Origin: Clostridia bacterium
GTDB taxonomy: Bacteria > Bacillota > Clostridia > Oscillospirales > Acutalibacteraceae
Length of the DNA: 41,868 bases
Assembly (NCBI GenBank): GCA_017380575.1
Contig: JAFODS010000003.1
Location: 1 to 41,868 of the forward strand
Direction of reading: 5' to 3'
In this document: positions 1-8,691 of the stretch, piece after piece
Numbering within the stretch: the first letter of the stretch is position 1
How the letters are laid out: each line of letters opens with the position of its first letter
Notes under the pieces: generated by a model
What the model was told of the DNA's origin: nothing
Database searches by the model: none
The model's input: the letters and a program-made list of their open reading frames with translations, nothing else
Made by a program: the position numbers and the translations under genes

Positions 1-52
1 GAGGGATACTTTTAGAAAAAATATTTGAATTTCGTTGTTTTCTTTAAAAATA

Positions 53-101
53 TCCCCCAGTCACGACTTCGTCGTGCCAGCCCCCTTTAGGCAAGGGGGC
101 C
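53..101. repeat. Palindromic interspersed repeat, half module
   Basis: A run of C, then CAGTC, a perfect small stem (cacgac-ttc-gtcgtg), then GCCAGC and a second stem (gcccccttta/ggcaagggggc-like). The same order (C-run, CAGTC, variable stem, GCCAGC, CCCCT..AGGGG) occurs near 35030-35084, so this looks like one half of the element found there. It lies upstream of the promoter of the beta-helix gene. No coding potential is seen. Confidence 0.6.
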
Positions 102-175
102 TGAAAACTGCACCACTGAAAAGCCCTACAAACCCGAATTTAAAAGTCTTGCCTGAAGGGTGAAATTATATTAAT

Positions 176-204
176 TTGACATAGCATACCGTGTGTGATA
201 TTCT
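176..204 (+). promoter_or_regulatory. SigA-type promoter of the beta-helix gene
   Basis: TTGACA at 176-181 and TATTCT at 199-204 are separated by 17 bp. The start codon lies 28 bp downstream of the -10 box with a GGAGGG ribosome site between. Confidence 0.7.
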
Positions 205-231
205 TAAACCATAGATTTCGGGAGGGATTTT

Positions 232-1857
232 ATGAAAAAATTATTTTCGGTTTTTATGACGGTTATTATGGTTTTTTCTGTTTTTGCGTTCTGTGTTCCG
301 CACGTTATTGCAGCAGGAGCAAGAGAGTATTACATTGACTCTGTTGCAGGTGATGATTCAGGCGACGGAACGTTTGACGATCCGTGGAAAACAATCGATT
401 CGTTTGCAAATCACACGATTGATGTCGGAGATAAAATTCTCTTTAAATGCGGTGGTGTTTATGAATTTGCCGCAACTCTTTCAACATCGGGAACAAAAGA
501 AAATCCGATTGTGATTTCATCTTACGGTGAGGGTGAAAGGCCTCTTCTTACAACTAAAGAAAACAAAGAAGTTCTTCAGCTTATCGACTGTAGCTACATA
601 ACAATTTCAAACCTTGAAATAACTGCTCCGAATGGCGGAGGCATATGGATTGATACTCTTAACAAGACATCTTACGGTATCACAATTGATAATGTTGAAT
701 TTCATGACATTCAGAATTATCATCTTCCTGCACGTGACAATACATCTGCAGGCGCGGCTTTGGCAAGAACTTGTATTATGGTTAAGGGTCTTCCGGCACG
801 TTCAAGATATGCTGTAAACGATCTTACTATCACAAACTGTGAAATGTACGATTGCGGTAACGGTATCAACATCTGGGGTTCCTGGAACGATTCGCAGAAT
901 CCGTGGTGTGAAACAGAGGAAGAAATTGACCCTGTATACAACACGGGTGTACTCGTCAAGGGTTGCTATTTCCACGATATGGACAGCGAAGCTATAGTTG
1001 TCGGTATGTGTGATGGTGCACTTGTTACCGATTGCCGTGCAATTGATTGCTGTCAGGGCAGCGGTGTTGACGAAAACGGAGGCCCGACATACTTTACAGC
1101 TGCGATGTGGTTCTGGGGAAGTGAAAACAGTACAATCCAGTACTGTGAAATCGCAGGTCAGAAAAACTTCGGTGACGGTATGTCCATCGACTTTGACTCA
1201 CATACAAACAACTGCACTTATCAGTATATTTATTCACACGATAATATGCGTTTTATGTGCAACAATGCAAATTACAGCGGTCAGCACAATAATACTGTAA
1301 GATACTGTCTTTCAGTTAATGACGGTGGTGGCAGAAGTAAAACGAGCTCAGCGTCAGGCGAGTACGGGTTCAAGTTCTATAACAACACGATTATCGGTTG
1401 CGGAGAGTTTCAGATAACGAACGTTTATGACGGAGTTTTTGCAAATAATATCATTATTCCGAAGGATGGAGAAAAGATTTACTTCGAGCTTGATGATATA
1501 ATCGGTTCAGGTACAGTATTCTCGAACAACTGCTACTATAACTGTCCGTCTCCGATATTTGAAAAACTTTCTTCAATTAATACCGTTCCGGGATTTGTTG
1601 GCGGTGACAGTCTGACTGCCTACGAGCTTGTTACAAAATCACCACTTATCGGCAAGGGTATGGCAATTGAAGATGACCTTACAACGGACTTCTTCGGAAA
1701 TGAAATAACAAGCAACAATATCGGCTGTTACGGCGGTGACGGTGAAAACGGTGAATATGACCGTGAATGGCTTGCGGAAAAGATTTTCAGAGTTTTCCGT
1801 CAGTGGTTCAATATTCTCAAAAGAGAAATCAATTATATTATTAACGAGATCAGATAA
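232..1857 (+). CDS. Secreted right-handed parallel beta-helix protein
   Basis: The 541-residue product starts with a clear signal peptide (two Lys, a hydrophobic core, cleavage probably near residues 27-30 after an Ala-rich stretch). The mature N-terminus has the YYIDSVAGDD...GT..DPW pattern typical of pectate-lyase-like/PbH1 beta-helix proteins. The body is rich in short Asn/Gly turns (NCEMYDCGNG, NNTVRYC) that fit stacked helix coils. The last 35 residues are a charged, aromatic amphipathic helix. Such proteins are usually polysaccharide lyases, hydrolases or epimerases, but no catalytic set can be assigned here. GGAGGG sits 5 bp before the ATG. A terminator follows, so it is probably monocistronic. 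Its place next to an exopolysaccharide locus suggests it acts on that or a related glycan; this is inference. Confidence 0.8.
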   Translation: MKKLFSVFMTVIMVFSVFAFCVPHVIAAGAREYYIDSVAGDDSGDGTFDDPWKTIDSFANHTIDVGDKILFKCGGVYEFAATLSTSGTKENPIVISSYGEGERPLLTTKENKEVLQLIDCSYITISNLEITAPNGGGIWIDTLNKTSYGITIDNVEFHDIQNYHLPARDNTSAGAALARTCIMVKGLPARSRYAVNDLTITNCEMYDCGNGINIWGSWNDSQNPWCETEEEIDPVYNTGVLVKGCYFHDMDSEAIVVGMCDGALVTDCRAIDCCQGSGVDENGGPTYFTAAMWFWGSENSTIQYCEIAGQKNFGDGMSIDFDSHTNNCTYQYIYSHDNMRFMCNNANYSGQHNNTVRYCLSVNDGGGRSKTSSASGEYGFKFYNNTIIGCGEFQITNVYDGVFANNIIIPKDGEKIYFELDDIIGSGTVFSNNCYYNCPSPIFEKLSSINTVPGFVGGDSLTAYELVTKSPLIGKGMAIEDDLTTDFFGNEITSNNIGCYGGDGENGEYDREWLAEKIFRVFRQWFNILKREINYIINEIR

Positions 1858-1871
1858 ATATCGAAAAGCAA

Positions 1872-1907
1872 GACGGAGTTGCATCTGCAACTCCGTCAAT
1901 TTTTTTA
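1872..1907 (+). terminator. Rho-independent terminator after beta-helix gene
   Basis: A perfect 12-bp stem (1872-1883 with 1886-1897) is followed by AATTTTTTTAT. It ends directly at the stop codon of the convergent small gene. Confidence 0.9.
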
Positions 1908-2222
1908 TCAGTCTGAAATTTTATTACCGTTAAGCTTGATTTTTCCAACGAAAGGAAGTTTTACAACACAGAGGAATGTATCGTCATCGTTGAAAGTAAC
2001 AGAAACAGGAATTTCCTTTCCAGGAAAAGCTTCACATTCACCGACAGCTGTAAGTGTATCGCCGTCTTCTTCAACATCATTTACCGTGATTTTCGGAAGC
2101 TGTTCTCCGACAAGCTCGAATTTAAAATCATATTCTCCGTTAACGTCGCTGATTGTAACTCTGCCTGTTCCTCTGAAGAGCATCGTGTTAATCTGAGCTT
2201 CCCAAGTGCCAAGTCCTATCAT
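1908..2222 (-). CDS. Small conserved-looking hypothetical protein (104 aa)
   Basis: The product is a soluble, acidic, strand-rich protein without signal peptide or membrane segment (begins MIGLGTWEAQ, ends LNGNKISD). An upstream in-frame extension of 37 residues exists, but the ATG at 2222 is chosen because AAAAGGAG stands about 8 bp before it and the -10 box of a good promoter lies inside the longer version. The alternating hydrophobic/charged pattern (GRVTISDVNGEYDFKFEL, VSVTFNDDDTFLCVV) suggests a small beta-barrel or beta-sandwich. I do not recognise the family. It is monocistronic, divergent from the polysaccharide operon and convergent with the beta-helix gene. Confidence 0.75.
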   Translation of the reverse strand: MIGLGTWEAQINTMLFRGTGRVTISDVNGEYDFKFELVGEQLPKITVNDVEEDGDTLTAVGECEAFPGKEIPVSVTFNDDDTFLCVVKLPFVGKIKLNGNKISD

Positions 2223-2250
2223 ATCTGTATCTCCTTTTCGCTTTTTATTT

Positions 2251-2279
2251 AGATTATCATATGTGAAATTTTCTGTCAA
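2251..2279 (-). promoter_or_regulatory. SigA-type promoter of the 104-aa gene
   Basis: On the minus strand TTGACA (2279-2274) and TAATCT (2256-2251) are spaced by 17 bp, about 28 bp before the chosen ATG. Confidence 0.7.
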
Positions 2280-2321
2280 TATAAATACCTGATTTTGGAA
2301 GGAACAATTGGTTCGCTTTGC

Positions 2322-2350
2322 TTGACTTTTCACTTGCTGTGTATTAGAAT
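2322..2350 (+). promoter_or_regulatory. Promoter of the exopolysaccharide operon
   Basis: TTGACT at 2322-2327 and TAGAAT at 2345-2350 with a 17-bp spacer. The start codon of the first gene lies about 85 bp downstream, leaving a short untranslated leader. Confidence 0.65.
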
Positions 2351-2434
2351 ATACTTATATTATTATAGTTAATTTAGGGTAGTAGGACTTGAATCAGGAT
2401 ATAACTTAAAATGCCGTTCGGCGGAGGGTGTAAA

Positions 2435-4342
2435 ATGAAGCGTATAAATTGGAAGGATATGTTCACAAAACAGGTGTTAATGGTGCTCTACGATATCGTA
2501 GCTGTAAACCTGTCATATTTTCTTGCACAGTTATCTTTATCCACAGTTATTGGGGATAGTAACATCGATTTCTGGATGAAGGTATTTGCAGAAAGAGCGT
2601 TACCTGTAACTATTGTATTCTTTATGCTTCTTAATGCCTTCAGAGTTTATGCAAGTATGTGGGAGTATGCCGGCATACGGGAGCTTTCAAATATTTGTGC
2701 ATCCGTTTTCATTGGCGGTCTTTCCAGCGTGGCGATTGATATTGCGATGTCATCATTCGGTTTTTCAATATCAAAAGTGCCGAATGGCTGCTTTAATATG
2801 TATGTTTACGTTTTCGGAACTATTCTTGCCATAATTTTTGTTGGCGGTATGCGTCTTATGTATAGGCTTATAAGACGTCAGATGCGTATGAGGAGCATGC
2901 ACAGACAGAAGAAAGTTGACAAGGTTATGATCGTCGGCGCAGGTGATATGGGTATGATTATCATCAGCGAACTCGGAGCAAGTAATTATTCAAACGGTAA
3001 GCCTGTTGTTGCTGTTGACGACAATCCTGCCAAAATAGGAAAAAGACTCCGCGGCGTGCCGGTTAAGGGTAACTGCAATGAAATTCCGCAGCTTGCAGAA
3101 AAATATAATATTGACACGATTATTGTTTGTATTCCGACAGCCGGAACAGAGCGTCAGACAGAAATTGTTAAAATTGCGGTTTCAACAGGATGCAAAATCA
3201 AAACTGCACCGAGCATTCTTGAAATGGAAGAAGGTGTAAGTAAAAATAAAATTCGTGATGTAAATATTTCAGACCTTCTTGCCCGCCCTGAGGTTAAGCT
3301 TGATCCTCATGTCTGCAATTATATTACAGGACAGACTGTACTTGTAACGGGCGGTGGCGGTTCAATCGGAAGTGAGCTCTGTCGCCAGATTTCAAAGTAC
3401 AAGCCGGAAAAGATTGTTGTTTTCGATATTTATGAAAACAATGCATATATGCTTAAAAATCAGCTCGATTCGCACAATCAGGGTAAACCTGAAGTGCATA
3501 TCAGAATCGGTTCAATTCGTGATGAAGTAAGACTTCGTGAGGTTTTTGAAGAATTCAAACCGACTGTTGTTTTCCACGCTGCAGCACATAAGCACGTGCC
3601 TTTGATGGAGGACAGCCCGAAAGAAGCAGTAAAGAATAATATTTTCGGAACATATAACGTGGCGAAAACAGCAATTGACTTTAACGTAAAACGTTTTGTA
3701 AGCATTTCTACCGACAAGGCTGTTAATCCCGCCAATGTTATGGGTGCAACCAAGCGAGTTACGGAAATGGTTATCCAGTATTTCCAAAGAAAATGCGGCG
3801 GAAGTACATTGTTTGCGGCTGTACGATTCGGCAATGTTCTTGGTTCAAGCGGAAGTGTTATTCCGATTTTTGCGGAACAGATCAAGGCGGGCGGTCCCGT
3901 AACTGTTACACACCCTGATATAACAAGATACTTTATGACAATTCCGGAAGCATCTCAGCTTGTTGCACAGGCTGGAGGCCTTGCACACGGCGGTGAAATT
4001 TTTGTTCTTGATATGGGTGAGCCTGTTAAGATTCTTTCGCTTGCAGAAAATCTTATAAGACTTTCAGGTTATAAGCCGTATTCTGAAATTGCAATTGAAT
4101 TTTCAGGTTTACGTCCGGGTGAAAAGCTTTATGAAGAGCTTGCACTTGAGGAAGAATCAAATGAACGCAGAATGACTGCGAATAATAAAATTTTTGTCAC
4201 AAAGCCACTTGAAATGGATGACGAATTGTTTGAACAAAAGCTTGAAGAACTCAGGGTTGCAAAAGAAGGAGATATCAGAAGACTTCTCAAGGAAGTTGTC
4301 CCGAATTATGTTGAACAGAAGGATTACGATCACGCTCAATAA
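2435..4342 (+). CDS. Membrane nucleotide-sugar 4,6-dehydratase (CapD/PglF/WbpM type)
   Basis: The 635-residue enzyme has four N-terminal membrane segments (about residues 12-150), a first Rossmann-like domain (VGAGDMG near 166) and the short-chain dehydrogenase domain with TGGGGSIG near 305-312. The catalytic set looks like the S/T-M-K form of this family: S425-T426-D427-K428 followed by M436-x3-K440. The family converts UDP-GlcNAc to a 4-keto-6-deoxy sugar, the first step towards bacillosamine, FucNAc or QuiNAc type sugars. The ATG at 2435 is preferred over one at 2411 because GGAGGG lies 6-7 bp upstream of it. It is the first gene of the operon and fits with the PglC-like and PglA-like genes downstream. 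The exact sugar made is unknown. Confidence 0.93.
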   Translation: MKRINWKDMFTKQVLMVLYDIVAVNLSYFLAQLSLSTVIGDSNIDFWMKVFAERALPVTIVFFMLLNAFRVYASMWEYAGIRELSNICASVFIGGLSSVAIDIAMSSFGFSISKVPNGCFNMYVYVFGTILAIIFVGGMRLMYRLIRRQMRMRSMHRQKKVDKVMIVGAGDMGMIIISELGASNYSNGKPVVAVDDNPAKIGKRLRGVPVKGNCNEIPQLAEKYNIDTIIVCIPTAGTERQTEIVKIAVSTGCKIKTAPSILEMEEGVSKNKIRDVNISDLLARPEVKLDPHVCNYITGQTVLVTGGGGSIGSELCRQISKYKPEKIVVFDIYENNAYMLKNQLDSHNQGKPEVHIRIGSIRDEVRLREVFEEFKPTVVFHAAAHKHVPLMEDSPKEAVKNNIFGTYNVAKTAIDFNVKRFVSISTDKAVNPANVMGATKRVTEMVIQYFQRKCGGSTLFAAVRFGNVLGSSGSVIPIFAEQIKAGGPVTVTHPDITRYFMTIPEASQLVAQAGGLAHGGEIFVLDMGEPVKILSLAENLIRLSGYKPYSEIAIEFSGLRPGEKLYEELALEEESNERRMTANNKIFVTKPLEMDDELFEQKLEELRVAKEGDIRRLLKEVVPNYVEQKDYDHAQ

Positions 4343-4348
4343 TTGTTG

Positions 4349-4620
4349 GGGTGACGGTAGTAATCCGAACCTGCCCGAAAGCAAGTCTTTTCAGTGCTTT
4401 TCGGCGTTTCGGATTTGAAAGGCGTCAGCCTGTCGGCATCCTCAATATCCAAAAATCATCTGAAAATCCTCTGCTTTCGGGTCGAAGATTTTTTATCGAG
4501 AGGATTTTTGGCAATTCAAGGCAAAAACACAGCCAATCCTTGCGGATTGGCGAGTATTTTAACGAAGAAGTGGCGGAAATCATCCGATAAAAAACACGGT
4601 TTGGATTATTATCGTCACCC
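4349..4620. other. 272-bp structured intergenic element with terminal inverted repeats
   Basis: Ends 4349-4371 and 4598-4620 are 23-bp inverted repeats matching at 20 of 23 positions. Inside are three further perfect inverted repeats: cccgaaagca (4374-4383) with 4472-4481, aaaatcctct (4463-4472) with agaggatttt (4499-4508), and gccaatcc (4532-4539) with ggattggc (4544-4551) around a TTGC loop. The second overlaps the first by one base, so they may be alternative folds. No supported gene lies in it and no obvious target duplication flanks it. It fills the gap between the dehydratase stop and the ribosome site of the sugar transferase. It may be a MITE-like insertion or a transcribed structured RNA of the operon; the sequence alone does not decide. 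Confidence 0.7.
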
Positions 4621-4635
4621 TAAAGAGGGATTAGT

Positions 4636-5259
4636 ATGTATAAATACATCAAAAGGGGAATGGATTTTGCGGTGGCGTTTGTCGCACTTTTGTTTTTTTC
4701 TCCGTTGATGCTGATTGTTTCAATACTAATTAAAATCAACCGTGACGGCCCCGTGCTTTTCAAGCAGAAAAGACCGGGACTTAACGGAAAAATTTTTACT
4801 GTCTATAAATTCCGAACGATGTCAGTAAAAACTCACGATCCGAACGGCAGGGAGCTTTCGGATTTTGAAAGAATGTCAAAAATAGGAAGTTTGCTGCGCA
4901 AGACAAGTGTTGACGAGATACCTCAGTTTATAAACATTCTCAAAGGCGATATGAGCTTTATCGGACCGCGTCCGCTTCTTACAGAGTATCTTGAGCTTTA
5001 TACACCGGAACAGATGAGACGTCACGAAGTAAGACCGGGTATTTCAGGCTGGGCTCAGGTAAACGGCAGAAATACTATCACTTGGGAAGAAAAGTTCAGA
5101 TATGATGTGGAATACGTCGACAAGATGAGCCTTAAAATGGATATATATATACTTATTAAAACGGTTCTTAATGTACTTAAACAGGACGGCATAAACAGCG
5201 GTGAAGCAAATACTATGGAAAAATTCCGCGGTACTGAAAAAGAGGAAGTGAAGGAATGA
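4636..5259 (+). CDS. Undecaprenyl-phosphate sugar phosphotransferase, PglC-like
   Basis: The 207-residue protein is a small monotopic phosphoglycosyl transferase: one re-entrant membrane helix at about residues 10-32, then the bacterial sugar transferase core with KFRTM, the Asp-Glu dyad at D93-E94 (SVDEIPQ), GPRPLL and RPGISGWAQVNGRN. The dyad falls at the same residue numbers as in Campylobacter PglC (established knowledge of that family). It would move a sugar-1-phosphate from UDP-sugar onto undecaprenyl phosphate and so start repeat-unit synthesis on the inner face of the membrane. An AGAGGGA ribosome site precedes the ATG. The stop overlaps the next start by ATGA, so the two are translationally coupled. 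Confidence 0.93.
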   Translation: MYKYIKRGMDFAVAFVALLFFSPLMLIVSILIKINRDGPVLFKQKRPGLNGKIFTVYKFRTMSVKTHDPNGRELSDFERMSKIGSLLRKTSVDEIPQFINILKGDMSFIGPRPLLTEYLELYTPEQMRRHEVRPGISGWAQVNGRNTITWEEKFRYDVEYVDKMSLKMDIYILIKTVLNVLKQDGINSGEANTMEKFRGTEKEEVKE

Positions 5260-6371
5260 AGAAAATACTGTTTGTTGCAACGATAACGGAGCATTTTTAC
5301 TATTTTCATCTGCCATACCTTAAGATGTTTCATGACCTCGGCTGGCAGGTCGATGTTGCAAGTTATGGCGATATTGAGCTTCCGTTCTGCGACAACAGAT
5401 ATGAAATTCCGATAAAGCGTTCTCCTGCAGATAAAGATAATCTCAAAGCATATTTTATGCTTAAAAAAATTATAAAGAACAATCATTATGATATTGTTCA
5501 CTGTCATACACCGATGGGCGGTATACTTGCAAGGCTTGCTTCTTTTTTTCAACGGAAAAATGGTACGAAGGTTTTGTATACTGCTCACGGATTCCATTTT
5601 TATGAAGGTGCACCGAAGGCTAACTGGATGGTCTATTTTCCGATAGAGTATGTTATGTCGATGATTACAGACTGTCTTATTACAATCAACGATGAGGATT
5701 ATAAGTGTGCGAAAAAGAATCTTAAGGCAAAAAACGTTGCGAAGGTAAACGGTGTCGGTTACAACAGCGACCGCTATTTTTCCGTATCAAAAGAAGAAAA
5801 ATTTTCTCTGCGTGAGAAATTGGGATATAAGAAGAACGAAAAGCTTCTTATTTATGTTGCAGAGATGAATCTTAATAAAAATCAGGCAATGCTTATACGT
5901 GCATTGAATGAAGTTTTAAAAACACATAAAAATGTAAGACTGATTATTGCAGGTGCAGATAATTTCAACGGTGAATATCCGCGTCTTGCAAAAGAACTCG
6001 GTATTGAAGCAAATGTCGATTTTCTCGGACATCGCGAGGATATTGATGACCTGCTTCACGCGAGTGATATAGCTGTGGGTTCAAGCTACCGCGAAGGTCT
6101 GCCGGTAAATGTTATGGAAGCACTTGCCTGCGGTCTGCCTGTTGTACTTTCTGATAACAGAGGACACAGAGTGCTTGGAGTGAACGGCGAAAACGGTTAT
6201 ATCATAAATATTAATGATTATAAAGCGATGGCACAGAGAATATGCAAAATTCTTGAAGATGATGTGCTTTATGAAAGGCTTTCCGGTAATGCAATTAAGT
6301 TGATAAAGCCATTCTCAAAAGAAAGTGTTCTTTTGGAATTAAAGGAGATTTACAGTCAATACATAAATTGA
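5256..6371 (+). CDS. GT4 glycosyltransferase, PglA/EpsD-like
   Basis: The 371-residue protein has the GT-B fold pattern of family 4. The N-terminal half contains HCHTPMGGILARLA and TAHGFHFYEG, typical of enzymes adding the second sugar to a lipid-linked primer. The C-terminal half carries the EX7E motif in REGLPVNVMEALACG. It overlaps the PglC-like gene by 4 bp (ATGA). From family knowledge it should transfer a hexose or HexNAc from a nucleotide sugar to the undecaprenyl-diphospho-sugar made by the preceding enzyme. Donor and linkage cannot be read from sequence. Confidence 0.9.
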   Translation: MKKILFVATITEHFYYFHLPYLKMFHDLGWQVDVASYGDIELPFCDNRYEIPIKRSPADKDNLKAYFMLKKIIKNNHYDIVHCHTPMGGILARLASFFQRKNGTKVLYTAHGFHFYEGAPKANWMVYFPIEYVMSMITDCLITINDEDYKCAKKNLKAKNVAKVNGVGYNSDRYFSVSKEEKFSLREKLGYKKNEKLLIYVAEMNLNKNQAMLIRALNEVLKTHKNVRLIIAGADNFNGEYPRLAKELGIEANVDFLGHREDIDDLLHASDIAVGSSYREGLPVNVMEALACGLPVVLSDNRGHRVLGVNGENGYIININDYKAMAQRICKILEDDVLYERLSGNAIKLIKPFSKESVLLELKEIYSQYIN

Positions 6372-6378
6372 GGCATAT

Positions 6379-7524
6379 ATGGGATATTTTCATTTTGACT
6401 TTTATGAAATAGTTGTCTGGGTTATGACAATCATAATGTGTGCAATAGCGGCTGCCTGCCGGAGAGCACCTCTCCGAAGACCGGGCGGTCTCGGTCAACC
6501 GTTGCCTAATCCGATTGCAGTAATCCTGCCGATAGTTTTTTTTACGGTTTTTGTTGCCCTCAGAAAAACGGTTGGTGATACGTATTTCTATATGCACTCA
6601 TTTAATCTTATGCCTGATGAGAACCTGGTTTCACCAGAGCTTTTCTTTACGAGCATGTACAGTTTTTTTCAGAGTGCCATCAGGAATTTGACGGATGACC
6701 CTCAGTGGCTGATTGCTTTTACTGCAGTGTTTTCAATCCCGGTTCCGCTGATCATACTTTATAAATATTGTCCGCGTTTTGAAATGGCGATTTTTATGTT
6801 TGTTGCATTCAGTTACCTCGGCGGAGCAATGAACGGAATGCGACAGTATATGGCGACCGCGATCGTTTTGTTGGCGACAAGATATCTTTTTTCAGAAAAG
6901 AAAACGGATTTTATAAAATATGCTGTGATTATTATGCTTGCATACTGTATGCACAACAGTGCAATCATAATGCTGCCTCTGTATTTTGTTGTAAGACGTC
7001 GGGCGTGGCAGATGAGCTCGTATCTTATGGTTCTGGGCAGCGCAGTCGGAGTAGTCATTTTTGACACAATCCTTCCGTCTTTCCTTTCGGCACTTGAGCA
7101 GACTGATTATGCACATTATTCCCAAAACGGCTGGTTTACAAGCGGCCAGACAGGCGGCAGCAGTTTGATTCGAGTTATGTTCATTGCATATCCTCTTGTT
7201 ATTGCATACCTTAACAAAGAAAGGCTGAAGATGCTCGGACGGATAGGGGATATACTTGTAAATATTGTGTTTGTGGACGTTGCGATATACATGATTGCTA
7301 TGTACAACTGGATTTTTGCGCGTCTGGCAATTTATCTTGCAATTTATTTTATAATATTTGTTGTATGGGTAGTAAATTATGCTGTTCCGCCCAAAGATCG
7401 GTCTATCTTTGTGTTCGCAACGGTTGCGGTATATTTCCTGTATTCCCGGATGGATTCATTTATGATCGCTGCGTATCAGTCAGATTATTTCCTGCCGGGA
7501 CGAAAACTTTTCAGGAGTCAGTGA
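6379..7524 (+). CDS. EpsG-family membrane protein, likely repeat-unit polymerase
   Basis: The 381-residue product has about ten hydrophobic segments and the conserved RKTVGDTYFY stretch after the second one (about residues 55-65), which resembles the R-x-x-x-x-D-T/Y pattern of EpsG/Wzy-like proteins. Members are thought to polymerise lipid-linked repeat units outside the membrane. The start is 7 bp after the previous stop with a modest GAGG site. The run RRAPLRRPGGLGQP between the first two segments is an unusually basic, Gly/Pro-rich loop. No Wzx flippase is found in this operon, so either export uses a distant gene or the assignment needs a structure check. Confidence 0.75.
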   Translation: MGYFHFDFYEIVVWVMTIIMCAIAAACRRAPLRRPGGLGQPLPNPIAVILPIVFFTVFVALRKTVGDTYFYMHSFNLMPDENLVSPELFFTSMYSFFQSAIRNLTDDPQWLIAFTAVFSIPVPLIILYKYCPRFEMAIFMFVAFSYLGGAMNGMRQYMATAIVLLATRYLFSEKKTDFIKYAVIIMLAYCMHNSAIIMLPLYFVVRRRAWQMSSYLMVLGSAVGVVIFDTILPSFLSALEQTDYAHYSQNGWFTSGQTGGSSLIRVMFIAYPLVIAYLNKERLKMLGRIGDILVNIVFVDVAIYMIAMYNWIFARLAIYLAIYFIIFVVWVVNYAVPPKDRSIFVFATVAVYFLYSRMDSFMIAAYQSDYFLPGRKLFRSQ

Positions 7525-7525
7525 T

Positions 7526-8674
7526 ATGAAATATTTTTTGTTTAATCATGTCGGAAGCTTTAATCACGGCTGTGAAGCTATAGTGAGAGGTACTGTGAAT
7601 ATAATCAGTAATGCTGATCCGAAGGCGGAATTCGTTCTTTCTTCTTTTAACCCTGAAACGGATAACTGCATTAATGCAATTGAAAAAAGAACTTTTGCAA
7701 CAAGAACGCTTACTTTTTGTGAGAAAATTTTTTCTGCTTTCAGTATAAAACTGTGTCATTCTGAAGAGTATGCTCTGAAAAAGATGTACTCGGAAGTAGT
7801 GACTCAGGCACAGGATTGTGACATCTGTCTTTCTGTAGGAGGAGACACTTATTGTTACGGAGATAATCACGGTATTCAGGTGCTGACAAGAGAGCTGAAA
7901 AAAAGCGGAAAGAAAGTCGTTCTTTGGGGAGCTTCTATAGGTGAGGAAGATCTCAGCAAAGAAAAACTCAAAAGCCTTGAGGTTTTTGATGCGATTTTTA
8001 CAAGAGAATCCTTAACTTATGATCTTTTGAAAAATAAAAATGCAAACGAAAATATATTTCTGAATCCAGATCCGGCATTTTGTATGGAACGTGATAATGT
8101 CGAAGTTATTGAGGGGTTTACCAAAGAAAATACTCTCGGACTCAATGTCAGCCCGCTGGTTGAGGGGTATAATCCTCAGATCACACAGATTACTAAAGAT
8201 TTTATAAAATATATTTTTGAAAATACAACACTCAGAATACTGTTAATTCCTCATGTTATAGAGAATGGAAATAATGATTATGAATATATGATGAATTTTT
8301 ATGAGGAATTCAGGGACAGCGGACGTATAGAAATTCTTCCGCCAGATCTCAATGCAAAGCAGTACAAGGGATATATAGCCAATACCAGATTTTTTATCGG
8401 AGCACGTACGCATGCAACAATCGCTGCTTATTCAAGTGGAGTACCGACGGCAGTGCTTGGATACAGTGTCAAGTCAAGAGGGCTTGCAAAGGATCTTTTC
8501 AGAGAGGAAAAGTATGTTCTGAATTCAAGAGCATTGACAGATGCTCAACCGATTATTGATGAATTTAACGCTTTAATCGAAAATGAAGAAGAAATCAAAG
8601 AAACACTTATGAAAAAAATGCCTGTTTATCTGCGTAATGCAATGCAGATGGGTGATAAGCTTATCAAACTTTAA
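7526..8674 (+). CDS. Polysaccharide pyruvyl transferase family protein
   Basis: The 382-residue protein begins with FNHVGSFNHGCEAIVRGT and has SVGGDTYCYGD near residue 110 and GARTHATIAAYSSGVPT near 290-310, including the conserved His of this family. It belongs to the PF04230 group (EpsO, CsaB, WcaK), which adds a pyruvyl ketal to hexoses using phosphoenolpyruvate. Some members have other roles, so the reaction is a family-level call. AGGAG stands about 8 bp before the ATG and the start follows the previous stop directly. A ketal would put a negative charge on the polymer. Confidence 0.87.
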   Translation: MKYFLFNHVGSFNHGCEAIVRGTVNIISNADPKAEFVLSSFNPETDNCINAIEKRTFATRTLTFCEKIFSAFSIKLCHSEEYALKKMYSEVVTQAQDCDICLSVGGDTYCYGDNHGIQVLTRELKKSGKKVVLWGASIGEEDLSKEKLKSLEVFDAIFTRESLTYDLLKNKNANENIFLNPDPAFCMERDNVEVIEGFTKENTLGLNVSPLVEGYNPQITQITKDFIKYIFENTTLRILLIPHVIENGNNDYEYMMNFYEEFRDSGRIEILPPDLNAKQYKGYIANTRFFIGARTHATIAAYSSGVPTAVLGYSVKSRGLAKDLFREEKYVLNSRALTDAQPIIDEFNALIENEEEIKETLMKKMPVYLRNAMQMGDKLIKL

Positions 8675-8691
8675 TGAAAAGAGGTGACAGC

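Noticed and set aside
4351-4708. Open frames inside the 272-bp structured element
   Set aside because: They overlap inverted repeats and the start of the PglC-like gene, and none has a suitable ribosome site.
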